Part shown: positions 14,703 to 23,578 of the stretch, in pieces | Position numbering within the stretch: the first letter of the stretch is position 1 | How the letters are laid out: each line of letters starts with the position of its first letter | From: an uncultured Cuneatibacter sp. | Lineage (GTDB): Bacteria; Bacillota; Clostridia; Lachnospirales; Lachnospiraceae | Length of the DNA: 32,109 nucleotides | Direction: 5' to 3' | NCBI GenBank assembly: GCA_934234215.1 | Contig: CAKQHB010000029.1 | Coordinates: 1 to 32,109 of the forward strand | Position numbers and translations under genes: made by a program | Notes under the pieces: generated by a model | What the model was told of the DNA's origin: nothing | Database searches by the model: none | The model's input: the letters and a program-made list of their open reading frames with translations, nothing else

Positions 14703-16067
14703 CTACTGTTCCTTTCGACGCATTCTGGCAAAATAAAATCCATTTCCGCCGTATTCTCCCGGCAGTAATTGAACGTATCCGTTTTTTCCAGTCTCACCCA
14801 GAACAGTGTTCGGAATGCGTCCTTCCAGACTGTCCGGCTCAAACGGAAACTGTTCCAAAAACCAGTCCCGATTTTCCTGATTTTCCGCTGGATTTACTGT
14901 GCAGGTACTGTATACGAGGACTCCGCCGGGCTTCACATACTGCCATACGACAGAAAGTAGTTTTCGCTGCAACGCAGCCAACTCTTTTGCTCCTTCCGGG
15001 CTCTGGTGATACTTGATATCCGGCTTGCCGCCGATCACTCCCAAGCCGGAACACGGAAGATCCGCAATGACCACATCGGCCTTTTCGACCAGACTTTCAT
15101 CCAGAACTCCGGCATCCCACACCTGCGGCTTGATCACCGTCATGCCACATCGTTCCTGATTCTCTTCGATATAATCCGTCTTATATTCTGACAGATCACG
15201 GCTGATGACCGTACCCTGTCCTTTCATCCGATCTGCTGCAAAAATGGACTTTCCGCCCGGCGCAGCGCACACATCCACGCAGAAATCTCCCGGCTGCACA
15301 TCGGCTGCCAGACAGGCGAACACAGATGCAAGATCCTGCACCTGAATCCAGCCATTTTCGAAGGCTTCCAGCTCTTCCAGTGCTTCAAAATCCCGCAAAT
15401 ACAGAACTTCCGGCACAAGCTCGCTTTGTCGAAGCTGCACCTGCTCTGCTGTAAGACTTGCTTTGATCTGTTCTATTGAAGCTTTCGAGGTATTGCAGTG
15501 CACCGTTGTCTCGGATTTGTCTCCGTTCAGCAAAAACTGCAGTGCCTGCTCGGTTCGAACACTTCCGCCGCAGGCTTTGTAGTTGTTTATGATCCAGTCC
15601 GGCATCGAATACCGCTCTGCCCAGGATATGGGCAATACCCGGTCTGCTTTTCCCCGCGCCACACTTCTGCTGACGCCATTTACGAACCCTTTCAGGCTGG
15701 CAAATCCGCGTTTTCCTGCAAGCTTCACCGCCTCATTGCATGCAGCGGAATCCGGCACACTGTCCATATAATAAATCTGGTATGCCGTCATGCGCAAAAT
15801 GGTGCGGATAACCGGCTTCATTTTTTTCACCGGTACTTTGCTGTACTGATTCAGACTGGAATCTAACTCTGGCATTCGCTCCACAGTTCCCTGCACCAGT
15901 CTTGTCAGAAAGCTGCGGTCTCGCACCTGCAGCCATCCGTATTTTTCCAATGCCTGTCGCAATGCCAGATGGCAAAACTGTCCTTCCTCCAGAATCTGCA
16001 GCAAAGCACTCAGTGCAATGTCCCGCACGAGGAGTCCGTCAGACTGTCCCTTTTCTTTAGTCGTCAT
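14703..16067 (-). CDS. rsmB: 16S rRNA m5C967 methyltransferase
   Basis: RsmB (Fmu/Sun) methylates C5 of C967 in 16S rRNA. The 454 residues begin with a NusB-like RNA-binding domain (about 1-140, with RDIALSALLQILEEG and RSFLTRLVQGTVER). The Rossmann methyltransferase domain follows, with CAAPGGKS (SAM binding), DLPCSGLG (first catalytic Cys) and VYSTCTVNPAENQENRDWF (second Cys). ATG at 16067 is chosen; GGAGG lies 11 bases before it, slightly far. An in-frame TTG at 16085 would add six residues. Either start overlaps the end of the upstream peptidase gene, implying coupled expression. Confidence 0.94.
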   Translation of the reverse strand: MTTKEKGQSDGLLVRDIALSALLQILEEGQFCHLALRQALEKYGWLQVRDRSFLTRLVQGTVERMPELDSSLNQYSKVPVKKMKPVIRTILRMTAYQIYYMDSVPDSAACNEAVKLAGKRGFASLKGFVNGVSRSVARGKADRVLPISWAERYSMPDWIINNYKACGGSVRTEQALQFLLNGDKSETTVHCNTSKASIEQIKASLTAEQVQLRQSELVPEVLYLRDFEALEELEAFENGWIQVQDLASVFACLAADVQPGDFCVDVCAAPGGKSIFAADRMKGQGTVISRDLSEYKTDYIEENQERCGMTVIKPQVWDAGVLDESLVEKADVVIADLPCSGLGVIGGKPDIKYHQSPEGAKELAALQRKLLSVVWQYVKPGGVLVYSTCTVNPAENQENRDWFLEQFPFEPDSLEGRIPNTVLGETGKNGYVQLLPGEYGGNGFYFARMRRKEQ

Positions 16068-16791
16068 TCCGTCTGCGTCCTCCAAACAAAATAATCAGAC
16101 GAAGCAGCTGCAAAATTGCAGATGCTGCACTCGCCACATACGTCAATGCCGCTGCCCGCAGCACACAGGCAGAGGATTTTGTCTCCTCACTGCCGAGGAT
16201 CCCCTCGGATTCCAGAAGACGCAATGCCCGGCCGGATGCGTTAAACTCAACCGGCAATGTGATCAGCTGGAACAAAACTGCCAGAGAAAAGCAGACGATA
16301 CCAAGCTCGATCAAGAGCTGGGATGCACTGCCGCCAATGATCAGACCGATGATGATGAGCGGCCATGCCAGCTTCGAGCCAAAATTGGCAACCGGCACAA
16401 AAGCAGAACGGAACTGCAAAAAGGCATAGCCGGTATCATGCTGGATCGCATGTCCGCACTCATGCGCTGCAACTCCGATTGCTGCCACGCTTGTACTTCC
16501 ATAAACAGCATCCGACAGACGAACAACTTTTTCCCGCGGATCGTAATGATCCGTCAGACTTCCACGGATATGCTCTACCCGCACATCGGTGATTCCCTGC
16601 GACTGCAGCAGCCGTCTTGCCACCATCTCGCCGGTCAGATTGCTCCGGCTGCGCACAGATGAATATTTCTGAAATGTCGTGCGCACATATGCAGAAGCCG
16701 CCAGACACAGCACTGCTCCGATCAGAACAAGCACATAGGTCCAGTCATAATAAAATCCATAGTAATAATGCGCTGCAAATACTCCTGTCAT
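16057..16791 (-). CDS. Membrane zinc metallopeptidase, YugP type
   Basis: This 244-residue protein of the putative neutral zinc metallopeptidase family (YugP-like) has an N-terminal membrane segment (about residues 16-36), the zinc motif AAHECGHAIQH (about 110-120), and two to three more hydrophobic segments (about 128-190). The upstream block RSNLTGEMVARRLL and HYDPREKVVRLS are typical of the family. The substrate is unknown; membrane protein quality control is a reasonable inference. The start at 16791 follows TTGGAGG. Its place between fmt and rsmB recurs in Clostridia, as I recall, but the functional link is unclear. It overlaps rsmB by 11 bases. Confidence 0.9.
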   Translation of the reverse strand: MTGVFAAHYYYGFYYDWTYVLVLIGAVLCLAASAYVRTTFQKYSSVRSRSNLTGEMVARRLLQSQGITDVRVEHIRGSLTDHYDPREKVVRLSDAVYGSTSVAAIGVAAHECGHAIQHDTGYAFLQFRSAFVPVANFGSKLAWPLIIIGLIIGGSASQLLIELGIVCFSLAVLFQLITLPVEFNASGRALRLLESEGILGSEETKSSACVLRAAALTYVASAASAILQLLRLIILFGGRRRNDD

Positions 16792-16807
16792 CTTTTTGCC
16801 TCCAAAC

Positions 16808-17743
16808 TTATGCTTCGCCCAGTGAGTCTCCCGCCTGCAGAGTCACGCCCCGCAAAAAAGCTGCCGCATCCATCCGCTTCTTACCTTCCAGCTGAAGCTC
16901 TGTCACAAGCAGCTGACCATTTCCGGTCTGCACAAAAAATCCGGTCTTTGTTGTACCGGTAACCGTACCGGCTGTCTGATCCGTATTTTCTGCGATCCAC
17001 TCTGCCTTCCACAGTTTCAATGTCTTGCCGGACCAGGAGGTGTACGCTGCCGGCCACGGGTTCAGGCCACGGATATAACGCTCAATCTGTCTGCCATCCG
17101 CACTCCAGTCGATTCTGCCCAGCTCTTTTTTCAGCATCCGCACATAACAGGCCTTTTCTTCCTCCTGCGGCACGGCTTCCAGTGTTCCTGCTTCCAGCCG
17201 GTCTAATGCTTCCAGCATCAGTGGTCCGCCCAGCTCCGATAAAGTATCAAACAGAGAGCCGCCGGTCTCTGTGCCATCTAACGGATACTCCTTCTGCAGA
17301 TAGATCGCACCGGTATCCAGCCCTTCCTCCATGCGCATGATCGTCACGCCGGTCTTTTCATCGCCGTTCAGGATTGCCCACTGAATCGGAGAAGCTCCCC
17401 GGTATTTGGGAAGCAGAGAAGCATGGATGTTCAGACAGCCATATTTCGGCATATCCAAAATCGTCTTCGGAATAAGCTGCCCAAATGCTGCTACAATGAT
17501 TGCATCCGGCTTTAGCTGTGCCAGCTCCTCCACGAAGCTCTCTTCTCTGACTTTTTCCGGCTGATATACCGGAATGTTTAATTCCAGCGCCGCTTCCTTC
17601 ACCGGCGGTGCCTGAAGGTGTTTTCCTCTTCCCTTCGGCTTGTCCGGCTGCGTCACAACGCCCACAACCTCATGTCTGCTTGCTGCCAATGTCTGCAGCG
17701 CCGGAACTGCAAAATCCGGCGTTCCCATAAACACAAGTCTCAT
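16808..17743 (-). CDS. fmt: Methionyl-tRNA formyltransferase
   Basis: Fmt formylates initiator Met-tRNA using 10-formyltetrahydrofolate. The 311 residues include MGTPDFAVPALQ at the start and the catalytic LNIHASLLPKYRGASPIQWAI in the first half, with the Asn and His residues. EEGLDTGAIY supplies the catalytic Asp. The C-terminal tRNA-binding OB domain (about 205-311) has INPWPAAYT-like GLNPWPAAYT. ATG at 17743 is used because GGAGG lies five bases upstream. An ATG at 17755 actually contains that ribosome site and is unlikely. It follows def by 30 bases, the usual def-fmt pair for adding and removing the formyl group. Confidence 0.97.
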   Translation of the reverse strand: MRLVFMGTPDFAVPALQTLAASRHEVVGVVTQPDKPKGRGKHLQAPPVKEAALELNIPVYQPEKVREESFVEELAQLKPDAIIVAAFGQLIPKTILDMPKYGCLNIHASLLPKYRGASPIQWAILNGDEKTGVTIMRMEEGLDTGAIYLQKEYPLDGTETGGSLFDTLSELGGPLMLEALDRLEAGTLEAVPQEEEKACYVRMLKKELGRIDWSADGRQIERYIRGLNPWPAAYTSWSGKTLKLWKAEWIAENTDQTAGTVTGTTKTGFFVQTGNGQLLVTELQLEGKKRMDAAAFLRGVTLQAGDSLGEA

Positions 17744-17773
17744 CGTTTCCTCCATTTTTCTCGTCGGAATCTG

Positions 17774-18265
17774 TTATTCTTCGTTTTCATCCTCATCGTC
17801 TGTTGTCTCTTCCGGATAGAACAGACCGCCCTCTGCCTTATCGCGGTACAGCACGCCATCCAGATGATCGCACTCATGGCAGATTGCGCGGGCAAGAAGC
17901 TCCGTTCCCTCCAATTCATACAGATCGCCATTCTCGTCGGTCGCTTCTACCTTGACATAGTTCGGGCGTGTCACAGTTCCGCACAGTCCCGGCAGACTCA
18001 GACAGCCTTCTGTTCCGGTCTGCTCGCCGGATGTCTCCAGAATCTTCGGATTGATCATCACGATAGGACCATCTCCCACATCAATAACAACAATCCGCTT
18101 CAAAATACCAATCTGCGGCGCTGCCAGTCCCACACCGTTTGCCTCATACATCGTATCTAACATATCCTCGATCAGCACCTGTGTTCTGGGGGTGATCATC
18201 TTTACCTCTTTGCAAACTTTTCTCAATACCGGATCTCCTTCGGTCCGAATGGTACGAATACCCAT
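17774..18265 (-). CDS. def: Peptide deformylase
   Basis: Def removes the formyl group from nascent proteins. The 163 residues have the three active-site motifs: GVGLAAPQIG (about residues 44-53), EGCLSLPG (about 85-92) and HECDHLDG (about 129-136). The metal-binding Cys and two His residues and the catalytic Glu are all present. The C-terminus has an acidic tail (EETTDDEDENEE) beyond the catalytic core, variable in the family. The ATG at 18265 is preceded by AGGAGG. It lies between priA and fmt in the same transcription direction. Confidence 0.97.
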   Translation of the reverse strand: MGIRTIRTEGDPVLRKVCKEVKMITPRTQVLIEDMLDTMYEANGVGLAAPQIGILKRIVVIDVGDGPIVMINPKILETSGEQTGTEGCLSLPGLCGTVTRPNYVKVEATDENGDLYELEGTELLARAICHECDHLDGVLYRDKAEGGLFYPEETTDDEDENEE

Positions 18266-18316
18266 GTCTTTTTCCTCCTGTTTTTTGATTTTCTATGTTT
18301 GATTCTCTCTTCCTGC

Positions 18317-20530
18317 TTACAGGCAGCAATCAAATTGAATGTAACAATCTCTTGGTGTCGCAGCCTGTTCCAGCGCTTCCCGTACCCGGATAAGCTGCCC
18401 TGCATCTGCGGACTTGCAGATCAGTTGCCTGCGGAACTGGTCTTTGATCTTTCCAACAGCCGGCGTGCCAGGTCCGATCAACTGAACCGGAGCCCCCTGC
18501 TGGCGTCTCCTGATGCACTCTGCCAACTGGCGGACGACCGCATCTGCGGTTCGTTCCGATGGGGATGTAACCAAAATCTCCATCATTGCTCCCGCCGGCG
18601 GATAATGCATCAGCCTCCGAAATGGAATTTCTTCCTGATAAAATGCCTCGTAGTCCTGTTCCGCCGCAGTTCGGATGGCATAGTGATCTGGCTGATACGT
18701 CTGGATCACCACCTGTCCCGGGCGCTCTGCACGGCCTGCGCGGCCTGCTGCCTGCGTCAGAAGCTGAAACGTCCGCTCAGATGCCCGAAAATCAGACCCA
18801 TTCAGCGACAGATCTGCTGCCAGAATGCCAACCAGTGTGACGTTCGGGAAGTCATGTCCTTTTACGATCATCTGCGTCCCAATGAGCACATCCGCTTCCC
18901 CTGCCGCAAAGGCTTCCAAAATTGCCTGATGTCCGCCTTTTCCCGATGTGGTGTCATAATCCATCCGCAGTGTACGGATGCCGGGAAATGCCTGTGCTGT
19001 CAACGCCTCTACTTTCTGTGTGCCAAGACCAAATCCTGCAATATAAGGCGATCCGCAGGACGGGCACACTCTTGGAATCGGGATTCGATAACCGCAATAA
19101 TGGCAGACCAGCTCCCCGCTCCGGTGGGATGTCAGGGAAATATCGCAGTGGGGACACATAAATGCCTCTCCGCAGCTTCTGCAGGAAACAAATCCCGCAT
19201 AGCCGCGCCGGTTCAAAAACAGCATCATCTGTTCGCCCCGCTGCAGACACCGCTCCATCTGCGCCTGCAGACGTCTCGAAAAGATAGATTTGTTACCGGT
19301 TTTTAACTCTTCCCGCAGATCTTCCACCCATACTTTTGGCAAAATACTGCCGTGCACTGCCCTCTCTTTCAACGTGAACAGGCGATATGCCCCCTGTTCC
19401 GCCGCATAATAGCTGTCCACAGACGGCGTAGCGGAACCAAGCAGGACGAGACCATCCCGCTCCTTCATTCTCTGAATTGCGACTTCTCTCGCGTGATAAC
19501 GGGGGGCCTGTTCACTTTTATACGCCGTATCGTGCTCTTCGTCAATGACAATCAGTCCCAAATTTGGAAATGGCGTAAAAAGTGCAGATCTGGGACCGAT
19601 CATAATGTCCAATTCTCCTCGCTTTGCCCGCTGGAACTGCTCATAGCGTTCCCCCTCGGACAATCTGGAATTCACGATGGACACTCGATCCCCGTAACGT
19701 CTGTAAAAGCGCATCACGGTCTGATAGGTCAGGGAAATTTCCGGAATCAGCAAGATCACCTGCCTACCCCGCCGCAAAAAGGACTCCATGATTTCCATGT
19801 ACACTTCGGTTTTTCCACTGCCGGTGATCCCGTGAATCAAACACGGGCGTCTGTCTCCCGCTTCATAGCCGGACAGAACACCATCCCGCACGGCCTGCTG
19901 CGCCGGAGTCAGCTGAATCCGGCTGTCGGACTGTTTCAGCTCCGACAGGGGATTTCGCTGCACGGTCTCTTCCCTGATCTCGATGAGTCCGTCTCGTTCC
20001 AGCGCTTTTAATGTCTGTGAACCGATATTTAATTTCTGTGCGGCAAGCGTTGCCGGAAGCGTTCCGTCTGCCAACAATGCCTCCAACAGCCGTACCTTTG
20101 CCTTCTGGTGCTTGCTGCGGCACTGTTCTAATGCAGCGCGCGCCGTGTCCGCATCTGCCTTCAGATCAATCTGCCTGCGGATGACCGGACGTACCTTTGT
20201 TCGCACCGGCAGTACCATTTTCAGTGCCTGACTCATCGTAGAACCATATTGCTGCCGCATCCACGCCGCCAGACCGATGAGTTCGCCATTTACCCGGACA
20301 GCTCCCTCCGTCAGACCGGCGATCTCTTTTATTTTTGACACTTCAAAGGAAGGAGTATCCGTCAAACCGATGACATATCCCTGCTTTCTGGAATTTCCCC
20401 GTCCAAAGGGAACATCCACACAGCTTCCCTGCCGGACCACGCCCTGCAGTTCGGGCGGAATCCGATACTGGAACGTCCGATCCAGCGCTTCACTCTGTTC
20501 TGCTAATATGATATCCGCAAACTGTGCCAT
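18317..20530 (-). CDS. priA: Primosomal protein N', replication restart helicase
   Basis: PriA recognises stalled or broken replication forks and reloads the replicative helicase. The 737 residues show an N-terminal DNA-binding domain (DVPFGRGNSRKQGYVIG, about 40-56) and a winged helix. The superfamily 2 helicase core has Walker A GITGSGKTEVY (about 235), DEEHDTAYK (about 325) and GSATPS. The zinc-binding Cys array is CRSCGEAFMCPHCDISL followed by CHYCGY and CPSCGS, and the RecA-like half includes IGTQMIVKGHDFPNVTLVG and QAAGRAGRAERPG. All expected Cys residues are visible. The start at 20530 follows AAGGAGGG. The gene is 21 bases after murF. Confidence 0.97.
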   Translation of the reverse strand: MAQFADIILAEQSEALDRTFQYRIPPELQGVVRQGSCVDVPFGRGNSRKQGYVIGLTDTPSFEVSKIKEIAGLTEGAVRVNGELIGLAAWMRQQYGSTMSQALKMVLPVRTKVRPVIRRQIDLKADADTARAALEQCRSKHQKAKVRLLEALLADGTLPATLAAQKLNIGSQTLKALERDGLIEIREETVQRNPLSELKQSDSRIQLTPAQQAVRDGVLSGYEAGDRRPCLIHGITGSGKTEVYMEIMESFLRRGRQVILLIPEISLTYQTVMRFYRRYGDRVSIVNSRLSEGERYEQFQRAKRGELDIMIGPRSALFTPFPNLGLIVIDEEHDTAYKSEQAPRYHAREVAIQRMKERDGLVLLGSATPSVDSYYAAEQGAYRLFTLKERAVHGSILPKVWVEDLREELKTGNKSIFSRRLQAQMERCLQRGEQMMLFLNRRGYAGFVSCRSCGEAFMCPHCDISLTSHRSGELVCHYCGYRIPIPRVCPSCGSPYIAGFGLGTQKVEALTAQAFPGIRTLRMDYDTTSGKGGHQAILEAFAAGEADVLIGTQMIVKGHDFPNVTLVGILAADLSLNGSDFRASERTFQLLTQAAGRAGRAERPGQVVIQTYQPDHYAIRTAAEQDYEAFYQEEIPFRRLMHYPPAGAMMEILVTSPSERTADAVVRQLAECIRRRQQGAPVQLIGPGTPAVGKIKDQFRRQLICKSADAGQLIRVREALEQAATPRDCYIQFDCCL

Positions 20531-20551
20531 GTCCCTCCTTCTTTCTGAATC

Positions 20552-21937
20552 TTAATTCTGATTTGCCTCCACAAGTGCCGCTGTGATCGTCTTTAACTTC
20601 ATTCCGTTTGACGCTTTCAGATATAAAATATCTCCCGGTAAAAGTTCTTTTTTCAGGACCTCGATCACTTCTTCTACCGTCTCAAAATGCTCCACCGGAA
20701 AAGCGGCCTTTGCATCGGTCACAGCCCGGTCGATCTCCTTTGCATTCGTTCCGACGGTATACATCTTTGTCAGCGGCTTCTTTGCGGCAAAAGCGCCGAC
20801 TTCATAATGAAACTCCGGTGCGCGGCTGCCCAGCTCAAACATATCACCTAACACTGCGATCCGACGTCCGGAACACTCCATATCACACAACACCGTCAGA
20901 CCGGACTTCATGGAATCCGGACTGGCATTGTAGGTATCGTCAATGATCGTGTAGCCGCCTGTCTGGTACATCTGCAAACGATTCTGGAAACCGCCGAACT
21001 GCTCCAATGCCTTCGCAGCAGCCACAAGATCCACACCTGCATGATCTGCAACAGCCACTGCCGCTAACGCATTGCCTACATTATGTGCTCCCGGAACGGA
21101 GAGCGTTACCGGAATTCTCGTCTCACCGTGTACCATCACAAATGTCGTGCCCTTCTGGCGCACCTGTACGTCCTCTGCGCGATAATCATTGTGCTCCTGC
21201 AGACCATACAGCACAACCGGGAAATCCAGACTGTCCTTCTTTGCATATAACAGCGGATCATCGCCGTTCAGGAACACGATTCCGCCCGGCTCCAGTCCGG
21301 TTGTGATCGTCAGTTTTTCTTCGCAGATTTTTTCCTGTGTGCCATAAAACTCGATGTGGGCAACTCCCACATTTGTGACAACTGCCATCGCAAGCTTCGC
21401 CAATCTGGAAATGCTGCCAAGCTCTCCCGGCACATTCATTCCCAGTTCCAACACTGCGATATCATCATCAGGATTCATCAGAGACATGGTGATAGGAACA
21501 CCGATACGGCTGTTGTAATTCTTGCTGGTGCGGAAAACTTTCTTTCCTGCAGAGAGCGCCGTGGCAATCATCTCGCGAGTCGTTGTCTTTCCTACACTTC
21601 CGGTAACACCAACTGCCGGCACCGGGATTCGGCTGCGGCACAGCTTGCCAATGGCATGCAGTGCGTCCAACGTATCCGATACTTTGATCAGCGCTTTTCC
21701 ATCTGTGGGAATCTCCGTATCCTCTCTGCTTGTCAAGGATGCCGCCGCTCCCTTGTTCAAAACATCTGCAAGAAAACGGTGGGCATCCACCTTTTCTCCG
21801 ACGATCGGAACAAACAGACAGTCCGGTTCTACCGCTCTGGAATCAATGCAGATTCCACTCAATACGGTTTCCGGATTTCCGGCCAGCAAAGCTCCGTTTG
21901 TGCAGGCTACTACGTCTGCGATTGTAACATGTTCCAT
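20552..21937 (-). CDS. murF: UDP-MurNAc-tripeptide-D-Ala-D-Ala ligase
   Basis: MurF adds D-alanyl-D-alanine to the UDP-MurNAc-tripeptide, completing the cytoplasmic peptidoglycan precursor. The 461 residues include an N-terminal substrate domain with ICIDSRAVEPDCLFVPI, the ATP-binding GVTGSVGKTTTREMI (about 105-119), the central Mur ligase domain with NVGVAHIEFYGT, NGDDPLL and GAHNVGNALAA, and DDTYNASPDSM in the C-terminal part. The start at 21937 follows GGGAG; a longer in-frame version would need a start with no ribosome site. It lies 67 bases after murE, and a short hairpin sits in that gap. Confidence 0.96.
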   Translation of the reverse strand: MEHVTIADVVACTNGALLAGNPETVLSGICIDSRAVEPDCLFVPIVGEKVDAHRFLADVLNKGAAASLTSREDTEIPTDGKALIKVSDTLDALHAIGKLCRSRIPVPAVGVTGSVGKTTTREMIATALSAGKKVFRTSKNYNSRIGVPITMSLMNPDDDIAVLELGMNVPGELGSISRLAKLAMAVVTNVGVAHIEFYGTQEKICEEKLTITTGLEPGGIVFLNGDDPLLYAKKDSLDFPVVLYGLQEHNDYRAEDVQVRQKGTTFVMVHGETRIPVTLSVPGAHNVGNALAAVAVADHAGVDLVAAAKALEQFGGFQNRLQMYQTGGYTIIDDTYNASPDSMKSGLTVLCDMECSGRRIAVLGDMFELGSRAPEFHYEVGAFAAKKPLTKMYTVGTNAKEIDRAVTDAKAAFPVEHFETVEEVIEVLKKELLPGDILYLKASNGMKLKTITAALVEANQN

Positions 21938-21952
21938 TTGACTCTCCCATCT

Positions 21953-21972
21953 GAAGCGCAACCTCACGCTTC
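21953..21972 (-). other. Small hairpin in the murE-murF gap
   Basis: GAAGCG (21953-21958) and CGCTTC (21967-21972) can pair around an eight-base loop, about 15 bases before the murF start. No U-run follows, so it is not a normal terminator. It may shape translation of murF (inference). Confidence 0.4.
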
Positions 21973-22004
21973 TGCTCGTAATCCTCTATTTATTATGATT
22001 TTTA

Positions 22005-23501
22005 TTATAATTTCTTTCTTAATCTCAGCTTTCGGCTCTGAAATGCGTTTCTCGCGGTCTCGGAATCGGAAAACGGGATTTTTTCCCCTCTGCGCTCCAG
22101 ATAAGTCTCTCTGCCCTTTCCCGCCAGAATCAATAAGGTTCCGCGGGGTGCACTCCGGATGCTTTGCCGGATCGCTGTCTCCCGGTCGGAAATCACAAGG
22201 CAATTTCCACCCGCTGCCTGCACACCATCCTCCAACTGTGCAAGAATGTCTGCAACCGGTTCCCATCTGGAATTGTCTTCTGTCAGGATCGTCAGATCTG
22301 CAAGTGCTCCGCTGATGCGTCCCATCTGAACCCGTCTGCTTTTCGCCCGGTTGCCGCCGCATCCAAACAGACACCAGATTGGTCCCGTCCATTCTGTTCG
22401 GACGGAGCGAAGCAATGCCTCCAGGCTTGCTCCATTATGTGCATAATCCAACAGCACTGTGATCTCACCGCGGCAGAGCACTTCCCCTCTGCCAGGCACT
22501 GTCGCTGTTTTCAGTCCTTTCTTCTGCGCAGCCAAGCTGCATCCCATCTGTCTCGTGCAGGCAAATGCCGCCAGACCATTCCAGACCTGATGTTCTCCGG
22601 ACAATGTGATCTCAAATTTCTGAATCCTTTGTCCTTTTCCACAAAGATAAGAAAACCAGCAGCTGCTTCCGGAAAACGGTTCTTTTTTCTGCTCCCTGCG
22701 CACCAACTGATATTCACAGTCCGACATCTCTTTCTCGCCAAAGCAGACCGTTCGGGGCAGAAGTCCTCGATTTCTTCCGAAAAAGAACTGCCTCCACTCC
22801 GATATGCGGCACACAAGTTGCCTGCAGCTATGCACAAATGCCTGCTTCCAGAATAAATATTCCTGCAGGTCTGCGTGTTCTCCTGCTCCGATGTGATCCT
22901 CCGAAAAGTTCGTAAAAACGCCATAATCAAACCGCAGTGTGCCAATCCGATGCTGCTTCATCGCCTGAGAGGAAATCTCGATCACCACATGGGTACAGCC
23001 TGCCTCCACCATCTTTTTCAGCCAGAAAAACAGGCTGTGCGGCTCCGGCGTTGTGTTCGCTGCCGGGGCAAGCTGTTTTGTCCCGATCCAGATCCCCTCG
23101 GTTCCAATAAGACCACATGTTCTGCCCGCCGCCTGCAAAATGCTGCTGATCAGAAATGTAGTGGACGTCTTTCCTTTTGTACCGGAAACGCCCACTGTCA
23201 CCAGAAACCGCTCCGGGTGTTCGTAAAAATTCTGGCAGCAGGCGGCATATGCCCGCCTCGTATCTGCCACCTGCAGACAGCTGCCTGCACCGGACCAAAC
23301 GCCGTCTGTCACACAGACAGCGCCTTTTCTTTCTGCCTCTGCAAGAAAGCGTCTTCCATCCTGCTTTGTCCCACGGATCCCGAAAAACAGGATTCCCGGA
23401 CCTGCGCATCGGCTGTCGTCTGTAATCCCGGAAATATCCGGATCTCCCATTTTCGAAAAATTCCGGTATGGGATGTCCTTCATACATTCGCTCAGCTTCA
23501 T
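22005..23501 (-). CDS. murE: UDP-MurNAc-dipeptide:third-residue ligase, MurE type
   Basis: MurE adds the third peptide residue (meso-diaminopimelate or L-lysine) to UDP-MurNAc-L-Ala-D-Glu. The 498 residues include the ATP loop GVSGTKGKTSTTFL (about 105-118), the substrate segment ANTTPEPHSLF, VIEISSQAMKQHR, DHIGAGEHADLQEYLFWKQ (with the lysine expected to be carbamylated), the VLLDYAHNGASLEALL block and CLFGCGGNRAKSRR. The residue-selecting motif, normally DNPR in diaminopimelate enzymes, reads DNSR here, keeping Arg but not Pro. The likely substrate is diaminopimelate (inference). The start at 23501 follows GGGGAAG. The protein is unusually rich in Cys. It lies downstream of ftsK and upstream of murF. 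Confidence 0.9.
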   Translation of the reverse strand: MKLSECMKDIPYRNFSKMGDPDISGITDDSRCAGPGILFFGIRGTKQDGRRFLAEAERKGAVCVTDGVWSGAGSCLQVADTRRAYAACCQNFYEHPERFLVTVGVSGTKGKTSTTFLISSILQAAGRTCGLIGTEGIWIGTKQLAPAANTTPEPHSLFFWLKKMVEAGCTHVVIEISSQAMKQHRIGTLRFDYGVFTNFSEDHIGAGEHADLQEYLFWKQAFVHSCRQLVCRISEWRQFFFGRNRGLLPRTVCFGEKEMSDCEYQLVRREQKKEPFSGSSCWFSYLCGKGQRIQKFEITLSGEHQVWNGLAAFACTRQMGCSLAAQKKGLKTATVPGRGEVLCRGEITVLLDYAHNGASLEALLRSVRTEWTGPIWCLFGCGGNRAKSRRVQMGRISGALADLTILTEDNSRWEPVADILAQLEDGVQAAGGNCLVISDRETAIRQSIRSAPRGTLLILAGKGRETYLERRGEKIPFSDSETARNAFQSRKLRLRKKL

Positions 23502-23578
23502 AACTTCCCCATTCGGTCCAAATGTTTCTATTTTGAATGTTATGCTGCCCTCTCACATGCTGTGCCTGTCAATGGGTA

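Noticed and set aside
23567..23572. TTGACA before murE as a promoter
   Set aside because: A good -35 box exists on the minus strand, but I could not find a -10 box at 16-18 bases, so I did not list it.
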